Positions 16,387-24,814 of a stretch of DNA of 64,000 nucleotides are shown one piece after another. A program made the translations under genes and the position numbers. Position 1 is the first letter of the stretch. Every line of letters starts with the position of its first letter. The stretch is from positions 2,666,001 through 2,730,000 of the forward strand of contig NZ_CP151802.1 of the NCBI RefSeq assembly GCF_038446665.1. The letters are read 5' to 3'. This DNA comes from Lysobacter sp. FW306-1B-D06B. GTDB taxonomy: Bacteria; Pseudomonadota; Gammaproteobacteria; Xanthomonadales; Xanthomonadaceae. Below the pieces are notes generated by a model. That model did no database searches. It saw only the letters and a program-made list of their open reading frames with translations, and was not told the DNA's origin.

Positions 16387-16701
16387 ATGGACCAGAGCCT
16401 TGACGTTTTCTCGTTCGACCCGTCACTGGATCTGACTCCCTCCGGCCTGCAGACCTGCACACCCGCCCGCCAGGTCGCGCCGTCCTTCCCCGACCTGATC
16501 GCCGCCAGCCTGCGCGAAGCCCGCGAGGCGGATGGCGACGCGCTCTTTCCGATCATCGCCCGCCTGATCGACCAGCACATCGCCGGCACCGGCCAGACGC
16601 GACGTGTCGGCCGCTGGCGCGACGAGGCCTTGGACGAGCTGCTCTCCGTCATCTCGCCCGGCCTGTGCGCCCGCATCGGGGCGCAGGCCAGCGCGAACTG
16701 A
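16387..16701 (+). CDS. Small hypothetical protein between rplI and dnaB
   Basis: A protein of 104 residues that I do not recognise. Third codon positions are mostly G/C as in neighbouring genes, which favours a real gene over the frames on the other strand. The region from residue 34 to the end is predicted helical (FPDLIAASLREAREADGDAL, LFPIIARLIDQHIAG, DEALDELLSVISPGL). No signal peptide, membrane segment or cysteine motif is seen. It starts about 100 bp after the rplI terminator, so it needs its own promoter, and it ends about 200 bp before dnaB. Confidence 0.6.
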   Translation: MDQSLDVFSFDPSLDLTPSGLQTCTPARQVAPSFPDLIAASLREAREADGDALFPIIARLIDQHIAGTGQTRRVGRWRDEALDELLSVISPGLCARIGAQASAN

Positions 16702-16789
16702 GTCCCTGCGCCCTTGCGTGGGGCGCAGCTTGCCTACCGTCCGTCGTCTCATCGTGTGCGACACGCCTGTGCGCTCATGCGGCGCATGA

Positions 16790-16821
16790 GTATCCACGCG
16801 ATATCCACAGACTTATCTGCA
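16790..16821 (+). promoter_or_regulatory. Three DnaA-box-like 9-mers upstream of dnaB
   Basis: GTATCCACG (16790), ATATCCACA (16801) and TTATCTGCA (16813) resemble the DnaA box TTATNCACA with 7, 8 and 7 of 9 matches. All three are in the same orientation and start 11 and 12 bp apart, about one helical turn. They lie about 90 bp upstream of dnaB. They may let DnaA regulate dnaB; no AT-rich unwinding region is seen, so this is not likely to be an origin. Confidence 0.4.
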
Positions 16822-16909
16822 ACGCTCCGACGCGTTCCGCGTCTACGATGCCCGACCCGCGACAACGACATGTCCGCCATCACGGCGCAGGGAAGGGGTG
16901 ATTGAGGGC

Positions 16910-18325
16910 ATGAGCGCACGAACTGGTTTTCGCGGTGAGAAGCGGTTCGAGACGCGCAGCGAGCAGCGCGTCGACCAGTTGCGCGTGCCGCCCCAGTCGA
17001 TCGAAGCGGAGCAGGCGGTGCTCGGCGGCCTCATGCTGGCGCCGGATTCCTGGGACCGGATCGCCGACCAGCTTCACGACAACGACTTCTACCGTCGCGA
17101 CCACCAGCTCATCTACCGCGCGATCCGCGAACTGGCCGACAAGAACCGGCCATTCGACGCGGTCACGCTGGGCGAATGGTTCGAATCGCAGGGCCTGAGC
17201 GAACAGGTCGCCGGTGGCGCCTACCTGATCGAGCTGGCCAGCACCACGCCTTCGGCCGCCAACATCGTCGCCTACGCCGAGATCGTCCGCGACAAGGCGA
17301 TCCTGCGGCAGCTGATCGACGTGGGCACGGGCATCGTCAACGACGGCTTCCAGCCCGACGGCCGCGACTCCAGCGAGATCCTGGAAGAGGCCGAGCGCCA
17401 GGTGCTGGCGATTGCCCAGGCCAGCTCGACCGGCAAGACCGATTTCACTCCGGTGACCAAGGCGCTGTCGGAGGCCTTCGACACCCTGCAGACGCGTTAC
17501 ACCAACGGCGGCGGCGTGACGGGCCTGTCGACCGGCTATACCGAGCTCGACATGATGACGGCCGGCCTGCAGAAGACCGACCTGATCATCCTCGCGGCGC
17601 GTCCGGCGATGGGCAAGACCACGCTCGCGCTGAACATGGCCGAGACCGCCGCCTTCCGCAGCAAGCTGCCGGTGGCGGTGTTCTCGATGGAAATGTCGGC
17701 CTCGCAGCTGGCGATGCGACTGATCTCCTCGGTCGGCCGCGTCAACGCGCAGCGCCTGCGTACGGGCCAGCTGGAAGACGAGGACTGGAGCCGCGTCACC
17801 GGCGCGATCCGCCAGTTGCGCGAGGTGAAGATCTTCATCGACGACGAGCCCGGCCTGTCGCCGGTGAAGCTGGCCGCCAAGGCGCGTCGCCTCAAGCGCG
17901 AGCACGGCGGCCTGGGCCTGATCGTCATCGACTACCTGCAGCTGATGTCCGTGCCTGGCAACAGCGAAAACCGTGCGACGGAAATCTCCGAGATCTCGCG
18001 CTCGCTCAAGGGCCTGGCCAAGGAACTGCAGGTGCCGGTGATCGCGCTCTCGCAGCTCAACCGCTCGCTGGAAACGCGTACCGACAAACGCCCCGTCATG
18101 GCCGACCTTCGCGAATCGGGCGCCATCGAGCAGGATGCGGACATGATCATGTTCATTTACCGCGACGACTACTACAACAAGGAGAACTCGCCGGACAAGG
18201 GACTGGCCGAGGTCATCATCGGCAAGCAGCGTTCGGGCCCGACGGGTTCGTGCAAGCTCAAGTTCTTCGGCGAGTACACGCGCTTCGACAACCTCTCGCA
18301 CGATTCGGTCGGAAGTTTCGAGTAA
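16910..18325 (+). CDS. dnaB: Replicative DNA helicase
   Basis: A 471-residue helicase that unwinds DNA ahead of the replisome as a hexamer. The N-terminal domain begins RVPPQSIEAEQAVLGGLML. The RecA-like domain has Walker A ARPAMGKTT at about residues 230-238, the H2 strand VFSMEMSASQLAMRL, Walker B LIVIDYLQLM and the H4 region SQLNRSLETR with ADLRESGAIEQDAD. I prefer the ATG at 16910, with GGAAGGGG upstream; an in-frame GTG at 16898 is the alternative. No intein interrupts it. It is followed by a small KTSC gene and, after one more gene, alr. Confidence 0.98.
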   Translation: MSARTGFRGEKRFETRSEQRVDQLRVPPQSIEAEQAVLGGLMLAPDSWDRIADQLHDNDFYRRDHQLIYRAIRELADKNRPFDAVTLGEWFESQGLSEQVAGGAYLIELASTTPSAANIVAYAEIVRDKAILRQLIDVGTGIVNDGFQPDGRDSSEILEEAERQVLAIAQASSTGKTDFTPVTKALSEAFDTLQTRYTNGGGVTGLSTGYTELDMMTAGLQKTDLIILAARPAMGKTTLALNMAETAAFRSKLPVAVFSMEMSASQLAMRLISSVGRVNAQRLRTGQLEDEDWSRVTGAIRQLREVKIFIDDEPGLSPVKLAAKARRLKREHGGLGLIVIDYLQLMSVPGNSENRATEISEISRSLKGLAKELQVPVIALSQLNRSLETRTDKRPVMADLRESGAIEQDADMIMFIYRDDYYNKENSPDKGLAEVIIGKQRSGPTGSCKLKFFGEYTRFDNLSHDSVGSFE

Positions 18326-18370
18326 GCGCGACGACGCACGGCTCACGGCGCAGCACCTACGCTGCGCCGC

Positions 18371-18604
18371 ATGGAGCGCGAGCATGTGGAATCTCAGGCG
18401 ATCGTCAGCGTCGGTTACGACCCGGACCGGCGGCTGCTGGAGGTCGAGTTCGAAGGCGGCGCCGTCTACCGTTACTTCGATGTGCCCCCCGAACTGCATG
18501 CCGGGATGATGATGGCATCGTCGCAAGGTCGGTTCTTCGCGCAGTACCTGCGCGACGAGGGATTCGACTACATCCGCATGGACAGCGACGAAGGCGCGGA
18601 TTGA
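18371..18604 (+). CDS. KTSC domain protein
   Basis: A 77-residue protein. The pattern AIVSVGYDPDRRLLEVEFEG, then GAVYRYFDVPPELHAGMM and GRFFAQYLRDEGFDYIRM matches the KTSC domain, a small fold first noticed at the C-terminus of some lysyl-tRNA synthetases and often found as a single small protein. Its function is not known. It starts 45 bp after dnaB, possibly cotranscribed. Confidence 0.85.
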   Translation: MEREHVESQAIVSVGYDPDRRLLEVEFEGGAVYRYFDVPPELHAGMMMASSQGRFFAQYLRDEGFDYIRMDSDEGAD

Positions 18605-18662
18605 CGTCGCCCTAACGAACGACGGTGCAGCGTTGGGGCATGGTCCCATCGGAGTCGTCATC

Positions 18663-19031
18663 ATGCGTCGTTCCCGCACATTCGTTCCCGCCCTGATTCT
18701 GGGCGCGCTCGGCCTGGCGCTGACGTCTAACGCTGCCGCCTGGCAGACCAAGAGTTCCACCGCCGCCAAGAGCAGCACGAGCACCAAGCGACCGCGCTGC
18801 TACGACGTCGAAGTCGAGAAGCCCAAGGAGGTCAAGGACGAGCACAAGATCACCGGCACGGTGGTCGGTGGCCTCGCAGGCGGCCTGCTCGGCAACCAGG
18901 TGGGCGGGGGCAGCGGCAAGAAGATCGCCACGGCGGCCGGTGCCGTCGGCGGCGCGTTCGCCGGTCGCAAGATCCAGGACAACCAGCAGAAGAAGACCGA
19001 AACGGTGGTCGAGCGGCGCTGCGATCCATAG
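18663..19031 (+). CDS. Glycine-zipper (2TM) periplasmic protein
   Basis: A protein of 122 residues. The signal peptide ends near TSNAAAWQT. A glycine-zipper hairpin (TVVGGLAGGLLGNQVGGGSG, then KKIATAAGAVGGAFAGRKIQ) follows a basic linker and is typical of the rickettsial 17-kDa / 2TM family in Gram-negative envelopes. It ends ETVVERRCDP with a late Cys. I chose the ATG at 18663 because it begins the signal peptide and has GGAG upstream. Its function is unknown. It resembles the SlyB-like gene at 51.3 kb in its glycine zipper. Confidence 0.85.
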   Translation: MRRSRTFVPALILGALGLALTSNAAAWQTKSSTAAKSSTSTKRPRCYDVEVEKPKEVKDEHKITGTVVGGLAGGLLGNQVGGGSGKKIATAAGAVGGAFAGRKIQDNQQKKTETVVERRCDP

Positions 19032-19199
19032 CGCCCGGCATCCTGCCAGTCCCGTCTCGCGCGTTTAGGCCGGAATCCCCGGACGTCCGCGTGATGCCGG
19101 CCGAGCGGGAACGGCGCCTTGCATTGCGCCCGTAGCGCATTCGTGGGCGCTGCTTCTGCTTAGAATGAAGCCCCGCATCCCCTCCGCATCGGGACCGAA

Positions 19200-20348
19200 G
19201 TGCAGCAAACGCCCGGCATGCCCCCGGCCGTCAGCGAGCGTCCGACTCGCATCACGGTCGACCTGGACCACCTTTCCCACAACCTGCGCACCATCCGTGC
19301 GCACGTCGGCGTGCCCGTCATGGGCATCGTCAAGGCCAACGCCTACGGCCACGGGCTCGTGCCGGTGGCGCTGCATCTGCAGGCGCAGGGGGTGGAGCAG
19401 TTGGGCGTGGCGTTCGTGGAGGAGGGCATCGCCCTGCGACGTGCGGGCGTGACCGCGCCGGTGCTGGTGCTGGGCGGCATCTTCGGCCCGCAGGTGGCGC
19501 AGTTCATCGCGCACGATCTGGAGATCACCGTTTCCTCGCTCGACAAGCTGCGTCAGGTCGAAGCCGCGGCCGAGGCGATGGAGCGCCGTGCGGTGATCCA
19601 TCTCAAGATCGACACCGGGATGGAGCGCATCGGCGTGCACAGCTATTCGTCGCGGCCGTTCATCGAGGCGGCGGTGGGTTCGAAGTGGTGCGAGCTCAAG
19701 GGCATCTATTCGCACCTGGCATGCTCGGACGACCCGGCTTCGCCGATGACGTTGCAGCAGGTCGAGCGCTTCCACGACGCCTGCTCGCACATCGAACGCG
19801 CCGGCGCGCCGATGCCGCTGCGGCACCTGGCCAACTCCGGCGGTGTGCTGCATTTCCCGCAGACCTGGCTGGACATGGTGCGTCCCGGCATCGTGCTTTA
19901 CGGCGTGCTGCCCGACCCGGCGTCGCAACGCACCATTGATGTGAAGCCGGCGATGACGCTCGGCTCGCAGGTCGTGTATTTCAAGGTGGTGAAGGCGGGC
20001 AACACCGTCAGCTACGGGGCGACCTGGCGCTGCGACCACGACACCCGCGTGGTCACCGTGCCGATCGGCTATGGCGACGGTTTCCCGCGTTCGTTGTCCT
20101 CGCGCGGTGAGGTGCTGATCCGCGGGCAGCGTTATCCCATCGTCGGGCGCGTGTGCATGGACCAGTTCATGGTCGACATCGGTCAAGACAGCGCCTGGAA
20201 CGAGGACGAAGTCGTCCTCATCGGCCGGCAGGGCGACGAGGCCATCCGTGCCGAGGACGTCGCTGCGCTGGCCGGGACCATCCCCTACGAAATCCTCGTC
20301 GGCCTCAACGACCGCATTCCGCGCGAGTACCGGGGCGGGCCGGGCTGA
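19200..20348 (+). CDS. alr: Alanine racemase
   Basis: A 382-residue PLP enzyme that makes D-alanine for peptidoglycan. The PLP lysine is Lys45 in GIVKANAYGHGLVP; the second catalytic residue is Tyr272 in NTVSYGATWR. HLKIDTGMERIGV, GIYSHLACSD, HLANSGGVLHFP and GRVCMDQFMVD are family segments. The start is uncertain: GTG at 19200 (MQQTPGM) or ATG at 19218. A TAGAAT at 19161-19166 may be the -10 element. The link with dnaB is conserved in gammaproteobacteria. Confidence 0.96.
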   Translation: MQQTPGMPPAVSERPTRITVDLDHLSHNLRTIRAHVGVPVMGIVKANAYGHGLVPVALHLQAQGVEQLGVAFVEEGIALRRAGVTAPVLVLGGIFGPQVAQFIAHDLEITVSSLDKLRQVEAAAEAMERRAVIHLKIDTGMERIGVHSYSSRPFIEAAVGSKWCELKGIYSHLACSDDPASPMTLQQVERFHDACSHIERAGAPMPLRHLANSGGVLHFPQTWLDMVRPGIVLYGVLPDPASQRTIDVKPAMTLGSQVVYFKVVKAGNTVSYGATWRCDHDTRVVTVPIGYGDGFPRSLSSRGEVLIRGQRYPIVGRVCMDQFMVDIGQDSAWNEDEVVLIGRQGDEAIRAEDVAALAGTIPYEILVGLNDRIPREYRGGPG

Positions 20349-20449
20349 CCCCGTGGCAAGCCGGGGATGCAGCGCGATCGCCGCTGCATTCACGCCGGCC
20401 TTGGGCATACTGATCGCGGCGAGGTCGCCTTCCGATCCCGGGTGCCGTG

Positions 20450-21889
20450 ATGTCCGCAAGCGAGTCGACAGCGCTGGCGCTGGTCTGGTTCCGCAATGAC
20501 CTGCGGCTGGACGACAACCCCGCCTTGCAGGCCGCACTCGACAACGGCTACGTGCCGATCCCGGTCTACATCCATGCGCCGGACGAAGGCGGCGACTGGA
20601 AGCCCGGTGCGGCCTCCGACGCATGGCGGCATCGCTCGCTGGCCGCGCTGGACGGCGCGCTGCGCAAGCGCGGCTCGCACCTGCGCTACTTCTTCGGTCC
20701 GAGCCTGGCGACGCTGCAGTCGCTGATCGCGACCACGGGTGCCGAGGCGGTGTTCTGGAACCGTCGCTACGAACCGGCCTACGAGCGCCGCGATGCGAAC
20801 ATCAAGACCACGCTGCGCCAGCAGGGCCTGCGCGCGGAGAGCTTCAATGCCGCGTTGTTGTTCGAGCCGTGGATGGTGCGCAACAAGCAGGGGCAGCCGT
20901 TCAAGGTGTTCACGCCGTTCTGGAAGGCGCTACTGGCGCAGTGGCAGCTGGGCTTGTGCTCCGATGCGGCGGGCCGACTGCCCTCGAGCGAAGAGGGGCC
21001 GTCCGGCGTGCCATTGGATGCGCTCCACCTGGCCCCGGAACGCGACTGGGATCGCGCCTTCTGGAACGAATGGACGCCGGGCGAGGAGGGCGCGCGCGCC
21101 GCGCTGGAAACCTTCGTCGACGGCGCGCTGCGCGGTTACGGCGAGCAGCGTGATCGCCCGGACCGCGTCGGCACGTCGCGCCTGTCGCCGCACCTTCACT
21201 TCGGCGAGATCGCGCCCTGGCGGGTGGCGTCCGTGCTGGAGCGCGAGCGCAGCGCCGCCAATGGCGGCGATGTCGACGCCTACCTGCGCGAACTGGGCTG
21301 GCGCGAATTCGCCTACCACCTGCTGCACCACTTCCCGGAAACGCCGGATCACAACTTCGACGCGCGGTTCAACGACTTCCCGTGGGCCAACGCATCGGAG
21401 GCCCGCATGGCCGACTGGCAACGCGGGGCCACCGGCGTTCCGATCATCGATGCCGGCATGCGCGAACTGTGGGCCACCGGCTGGATGCACAACCGCGTGC
21501 GCATGATCGTGGCGAGCTTCCTGACCAAGCACCTTCGCTACCACTGGCGGCACGGCGCGCGTTGGTTCTGGGACACGCTGGTCGACGCGGATCTGGCCAA
21601 CAACACGCTCGGCTGGCAATGGGTCGCCGGCACGGGAGCGGATGCCGCGCCGTACTTTCGTGTGTTCAATCCGGTGCTGCAGGCGTCGAAGTTCGATCCC
21701 GATGGCCGTTACATCGCGCGCTGGCTGCCCGAACTGGCCGGGCTGCCGGTGCCACTGCGCTTCGCACCGTGGCAGGACCCGGCGGCCCTTCGGCGCGTCG
21801 CCCCGGACTATCCGCCGCAACCACTGGTGGACATGGGCGCCGGTCGCGACGCGGCGTTGGCGGCCTATCGCAAGCTGCGCGCCGGATGA
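20450..21889 (+). CDS. phrB: Deoxyribodipyrimidine photolyase (CPD photolyase, class I)
   Basis: A 479-residue light-driven repair enzyme that splits cyclobutane pyrimidine dimers. The N-terminal antenna domain opens LALVWFRNDLRLDDNPALQA. The FAD domain has RVGTSRLSPHLHFGEIAPW, LGWREFAYHLLHHFPE, GVPIIDAGMRELWATGWMHN, RMIVASFLTKHL and WQWVAGTGADAAPYFRVFNP, all strong photolyase signatures. GTG at 20447 and ATG at 20450 are adjacent; the ATG is taken. It is followed 60 bp later by the WS/DGAT gene. Confidence 0.96.
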   Translation: MSASESTALALVWFRNDLRLDDNPALQAALDNGYVPIPVYIHAPDEGGDWKPGAASDAWRHRSLAALDGALRKRGSHLRYFFGPSLATLQSLIATTGAEAVFWNRRYEPAYERRDANIKTTLRQQGLRAESFNAALLFEPWMVRNKQGQPFKVFTPFWKALLAQWQLGLCSDAAGRLPSSEEGPSGVPLDALHLAPERDWDRAFWNEWTPGEEGARAALETFVDGALRGYGEQRDRPDRVGTSRLSPHLHFGEIAPWRVASVLERERSAANGGDVDAYLRELGWREFAYHLLHHFPETPDHNFDARFNDFPWANASEARMADWQRGATGVPIIDAGMRELWATGWMHNRVRMIVASFLTKHLRYHWRHGARWFWDTLVDADLANNTLGWQWVAGTGADAAPYFRVFNPVLQASKFDPDGRYIARWLPELAGLPVPLRFAPWQDPAALRRVAPDYPPQPLVDMGAGRDAALAAYRKLRAG

Positions 21890-21949
21890 TCGCGTTGACG
21901 CTGCTTGCAGGGGCGTGATTCACTCGAACGAGGACGCACAGGAGAACGG

Positions 21950-23422
21950 ATGGCCATGGCGCAGACGCGAGCAAGGGCACGCCGGCGCGGTCGCCGGGAA
22001 CCGATGTCGCGGGTGGATACCGCCTGGCTGCGCATGGAGCGGCCGACCAATCCGATGATGATCACCGGCGTGCTGATGTTCGCCGAGCCGATGTCGCTGG
22101 AGCGCCTCAAGCGCGTGGTGAAGGAGCGCTTCCTGTCGTACCGGCGCTTCCGCCAAAAGGCCGTGGTCACCCCGTCCGGCGCACAGTGGGAAACCGATCT
22201 GAACTTCAACCTGGACTGGCACGTCCAGCATGCCGCGTTGCCGGGCCGGGGCGACAAGCGCACGCTGGAACGGTTCGTCAGCCAGTTGGCGTCTTCGGCG
22301 CTCAACCACGATCGCCCGCTCTGGCAGTTTCATCTGGTCGAACGCTATGAGGGTGGTGGCTCGGCGCTGGTAGCGCGCATCCATCACAGCTATGCCGACG
22401 GCATCGCGCTGGTGCAGGTGCTGCTCTCGCTGACCGACACCGGCCCCGATGCCGACGACGGCACCGAGCTGCCGCGCACCTGGCTCAAGCAGCAGCATGC
22501 CGGGGTGGCGCGTCGCGTCGGTGCCGTGGACCGCTACGTGCAACTGGGAAGCAAGGTCGTCGAGAAGGGATTGGAGATGTACCGCGATCCGACCCTCGCC
22601 GCGGTGCTGGCGAAGGAAGGCGGCGAGATCGCACGCGAGCTGCTCAATGCGCTGGCGCTTTCGGACGATCCACCGTCGTTGCTGCGCGGTCGCCTGGGCG
22701 TGAGCAAGCGCGTGGCCTGGGCCGAGCCGCTGGACCTGGAGGAAGTGAAAGCCGTCGGCCGCGCGTGTGACTGCACCGTCAACGATGTGCTGATGGCCAC
22801 CGCCGCCGGCGCGCTGCGCAGTTACATGATCGAGCGAGGTGACCACGTCGATGGCCTCACGCTGCGCGCCACGGTGCCGGTGAACCTGCGGCCGCTCGAA
22901 CATGCACGCAAGCTGGGCAATCACTTCGGGCTGGTGTTCCTCGACCTGCCGGTGGGCGAGGGCAATCCGATCCGTCGACTGGAACGGGTCGCGCAGTGCA
23001 TGGAAGACCTCAAACAATCGCGCCAGGCCATCGTTGCCTACGGGCTGCTCGCCGCGTTGGGCATGGCGCCGGCGTCGGTGCAGGGGCTCGCGCTGGAGCT
23101 TTTCAGCCGCAAGGCCACGGCGGTAGCGACCAACGTGCCTGGCCCGCAGCAGCCGCTTTATCTGGCCGGCTGCATGCTGCGCGAGATGATGTTCTGGGTG
23201 CCGCAGACCGGTTCGATCGGCGTGGGCATTTCGATCCTGAGCTACAACGGTCGCGTGCATTTTGGTCTGATCGCAGATGGTCGATTGATCCCCGATCCCG
23301 ACGCAGTGATTCGCCGCTTCGGTGCGGAATTCGAGAAGCTGCTGTATCTGTCGCTGATGGGGAACTGGGACACGCGCCTGGATGCCGACGCCGCCGAAGC
23401 ATTGATGCCTGCCGCAAACTGA
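21950..23422 (+). CDS. WS/DGAT-family acyltransferase (wax ester synthase / diacylglycerol acyltransferase)
   Basis: A 490-residue enzyme of the bacterial wax ester/triacylglycerol synthase family. These enzymes use acyl-CoA to acylate long-chain alcohols or diacylglycerol and deposit neutral storage lipid at the membrane. The catalytic motif HHxxxDG is present as HHSYADG. DTAWLRMERPTNPMMITGVL, WQFHLVERYEGG, TVNDVLMATAAGAL, LRATVPVNLRP and NVPGPQQPLYLAG are family segments. The ATG at 21950 has AGGAG upstream. The basic N-terminus ([10 protein letters not shown]) may favour membrane contact. Substrate preference cannot be told from sequence. Confidence 0.92.
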   Translation: MAMAQTRARARRRGRREPMSRVDTAWLRMERPTNPMMITGVLMFAEPMSLERLKRVVKERFLSYRRFRQKAVVTPSGAQWETDLNFNLDWHVQHAALPGRGDKRTLERFVSQLASSALNHDRPLWQFHLVERYEGGGSALVARIHHSYADGIALVQVLLSLTDTGPDADDGTELPRTWLKQQHAGVARRVGAVDRYVQLGSKVVEKGLEMYRDPTLAAVLAKEGGEIARELLNALALSDDPPSLLRGRLGVSKRVAWAEPLDLEEVKAVGRACDCTVNDVLMATAAGALRSYMIERGDHVDGLTLRATVPVNLRPLEHARKLGNHFGLVFLDLPVGEGNPIRRLERVAQCMEDLKQSRQAIVAYGLLAALGMAPASVQGLALELFSRKATAVATNVPGPQQPLYLAGCMLREMMFWVPQTGSIGVGISILSYNGRVHFGLIADGRLIPDPDAVIRRFGAEFEKLLYLSLMGNWDTRLDADAAEALMPAAN

Positions 23423-23514
23423 ATAAGCTGTGCGGTCGATCACTCCTAAAAGACGTGAACGTGGTTAGCTTGTGCCGCGTTCAGTTCCACCATTCGTCTT
23501 CCAAGGATCGACAT

Positions 23515-24231
23515 ATGAAGAATTTCCTCAAGGCCGCCTGCGTCGCCGTCGTCACCACTGCGCTGCTCGCGGGCTGTGCCACCGGCGGTGGCGGCTATTA
23601 CGGTCAGCCGTATCCGCAGCAACAGCAGCCGCAGCCGCAGGGTCAGCAGCAGGGCATGAGCAAGACCAGCAAGGGCGCGATCATCGGCGCGCTCGCCGGT
23701 GTCGCCGCCGGCCTGCTCAGCGGCGATGACGCCACCGAGCGTCGTCAACGCGCGCTGGTCGGTGCAGGCGTCGGCGGCCTGGCCGGTGCGGCCATCGGCA
23801 ACTACCAGGATCGCCAGGAAGCCGCGCTGCGCCAGCAGACCGCCGGCACCGGCGTCGACGTGGTCCGCCAGGGCAACAACATCACGCTCAACATGCCCAG
23901 CGGCATCACCTTCGACTTCGACAAGTCGAACCTGAAGCCGGAGTTCTATCCGGTGCTCGACAACGTCGCGCGCACGCTGCAGGAATACAACCAGACCGTC
24001 ATCGAGGTCGCCGGCCACACCGACAGCATCGGCAGCGATGCCTACAACCAGAAGCTGTCGGAGCAGCGCGCCAACTCGGTCGCCAGCTACCTGCAGAGCC
24101 GCGGCCTGAATCGCGAGCGCTTCATCGTCGTCGGCGCCGGCAAGACCCGTCCGATCGCCAGCAACGACACCGAAGCCGGCCGCGCGCAGAACCGCCGCGT
24201 CGAGATCACGCTGGTGCCGATCCAGTCCTGA
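23515..24231 (+). CDS. OmpA-like lipoprotein with glycine zipper
   Basis: A protein of 238 residues. A signal peptide with lipobox LLAGC predicts an outer-membrane lipoprotein. A Gln/Pro-rich linker follows, then a glycine zipper (SKGAIIGALAGVAAGLLSG, VGAGVGGLAGAAIGNYQD), then a C-terminal OmpA domain that binds peptidoglycan: ITFDFDKSNLKPEFYPVLD, VAGHTDSIGSDAYNQKLSEQ, RANSVASYLQ and NRRVEITL. This YiaD-like layout is common in Xanthomonadaceae. The start has AAGGA upstream. The gene ends before a strong terminator. Confidence 0.94.
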   Translation: MKNFLKAACVAVVTTALLAGCATGGGGYYGQPYPQQQQPQPQGQQQGMSKTSKGAIIGALAGVAAGLLSGDDATERRQRALVGAGVGGLAGAAIGNYQDRQEAALRQQTAGTGVDVVRQGNNITLNMPSGITFDFDKSNLKPEFYPVLDNVARTLQEYNQTVIEVAGHTDSIGSDAYNQKLSEQRANSVASYLQSRGLNRERFIVVGAGKTRPIASNDTEAGRAQNRRVEITLVPIQS

Positions 24232-24253
24232 TCCGAACCGCAATCGAACAAGG

Positions 24254-24283
24254 AACGGGCCGCGCGAGCGGCCCGTTTTCTTT
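24254..24283 (+). terminator. Intrinsic terminator of the OmpA-like gene
   Basis: AACGGGCCGC and GCGGCCCGTT form a 10-bp stem with a GCGA tetraloop followed by TTCTTT. Confidence 0.92.
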
Positions 24284-24310
24284 GTGCGGGGGCGGAGCGG
24301 TCCGGCGATA

Positions 24311-24340
24311 AAGAAAAAGCCCGCTTTCGCGGGCTTCTTC
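24311..24340 (-). terminator. Intrinsic terminator of the cytochrome c pair
   Basis: On the minus strand AAGCCCGC, GAAA, GCGGGCTT and TTTCTTT form a classic terminator just past the cytochrome genes. The plus strand also has a short T/C-run, so it can serve as a backup in the other direction. Confidence 0.85.
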
Positions 24341-24362
24341 ATTCGAACGGTGGAGCGTTCGA

Positions 24363-24806
24363 TCAGTTGTGGCTGTGCACGTCGTGCAGATCGCGCAGCT
24401 TGCTCTCGCGCGAGCCGAAGTAGGCGGCGAGGTCGGCGATCTGCTGGTCGGTCAGTTCCTTCGCCTGGCTCGACATCAGCGCGTGTTCGCGGTCGCCGTC
24501 GCGGTAGGCCTGCAGCGAGTGCGCGATGTAGTCGTAGTACTGGCCGGCGAGCTTGGGGTAGGTCTCGTCGATCGGGGCGTTGCCTTCGGCGCCGTGGCAG
24601 TCCACGCAGGACTGGCCGGTGGCCTTGCCCTTGGTCTGGGCCAGCTTCTCGCCGGAGGCGATATGACCGGCCGGCAGGCCGGCGGACGAGGAGGTGTGGC
24701 CTTCGGCGCGGTCGGCCGCCGAATGCTCGGCCGGCGTGTCGCCGCCGGAGCAGCCGACGAGCGCAATGGAAGCGAGCAGGGCGATGGCGAGGATCTTGTT
24801 CGTCAT
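24363..24806 (-). CDS. Cytochrome c lipoprotein (class I, c4/c5-like)
   Basis: A 147-residue single-haem protein. A signal peptide with lipobox ALVGC predicts a membrane-anchored lipoprotein. The haem site is CVDCH in GQSCVDCHGAEG; the axial Met is probably in HALMSSQAKELTD. The pattern YPKLAGQYYDYIAHSLQAYR and QQIADLAAYFGS is typical of class I c-type cytochromes of the c4/c5 group. It carries electrons in the periplasm, perhaps to an oxidase. It is second in a two-gene unit, 8 bp after the other cytochrome gene. Confidence 0.92.
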   Translation of the reverse strand: MTNKILAIALLASIALVGCSGGDTPAEHSAADRAEGHTSSSAGLPAGHIASGEKLAQTKGKATGQSCVDCHGAEGNAPIDETYPKLAGQYYDYIAHSLQAYRDGDREHALMSSQAKELTDQQIADLAAYFGSRESKLRDLHDVHSHN

Positions 24807-24814
24807 GGTCGTGC

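Noticed and set aside
16423..16797. Minus-strand frame opposite the small hypothetical gene before dnaB
   Set aside because: Codon bias favours the plus-strand frame.
16790..16821. Replication origin at the DnaA-box-like cluster
   Set aside because: Only three imperfect boxes, no AT-rich unwinding element, and no dnaA, dnaN or gyrB neighbours.
16880..18787. Minus-strand open frame of 635 codons opposite dnaB
   Set aside because: It is a shadow of dnaB with Arg/His/Gln-rich composition.
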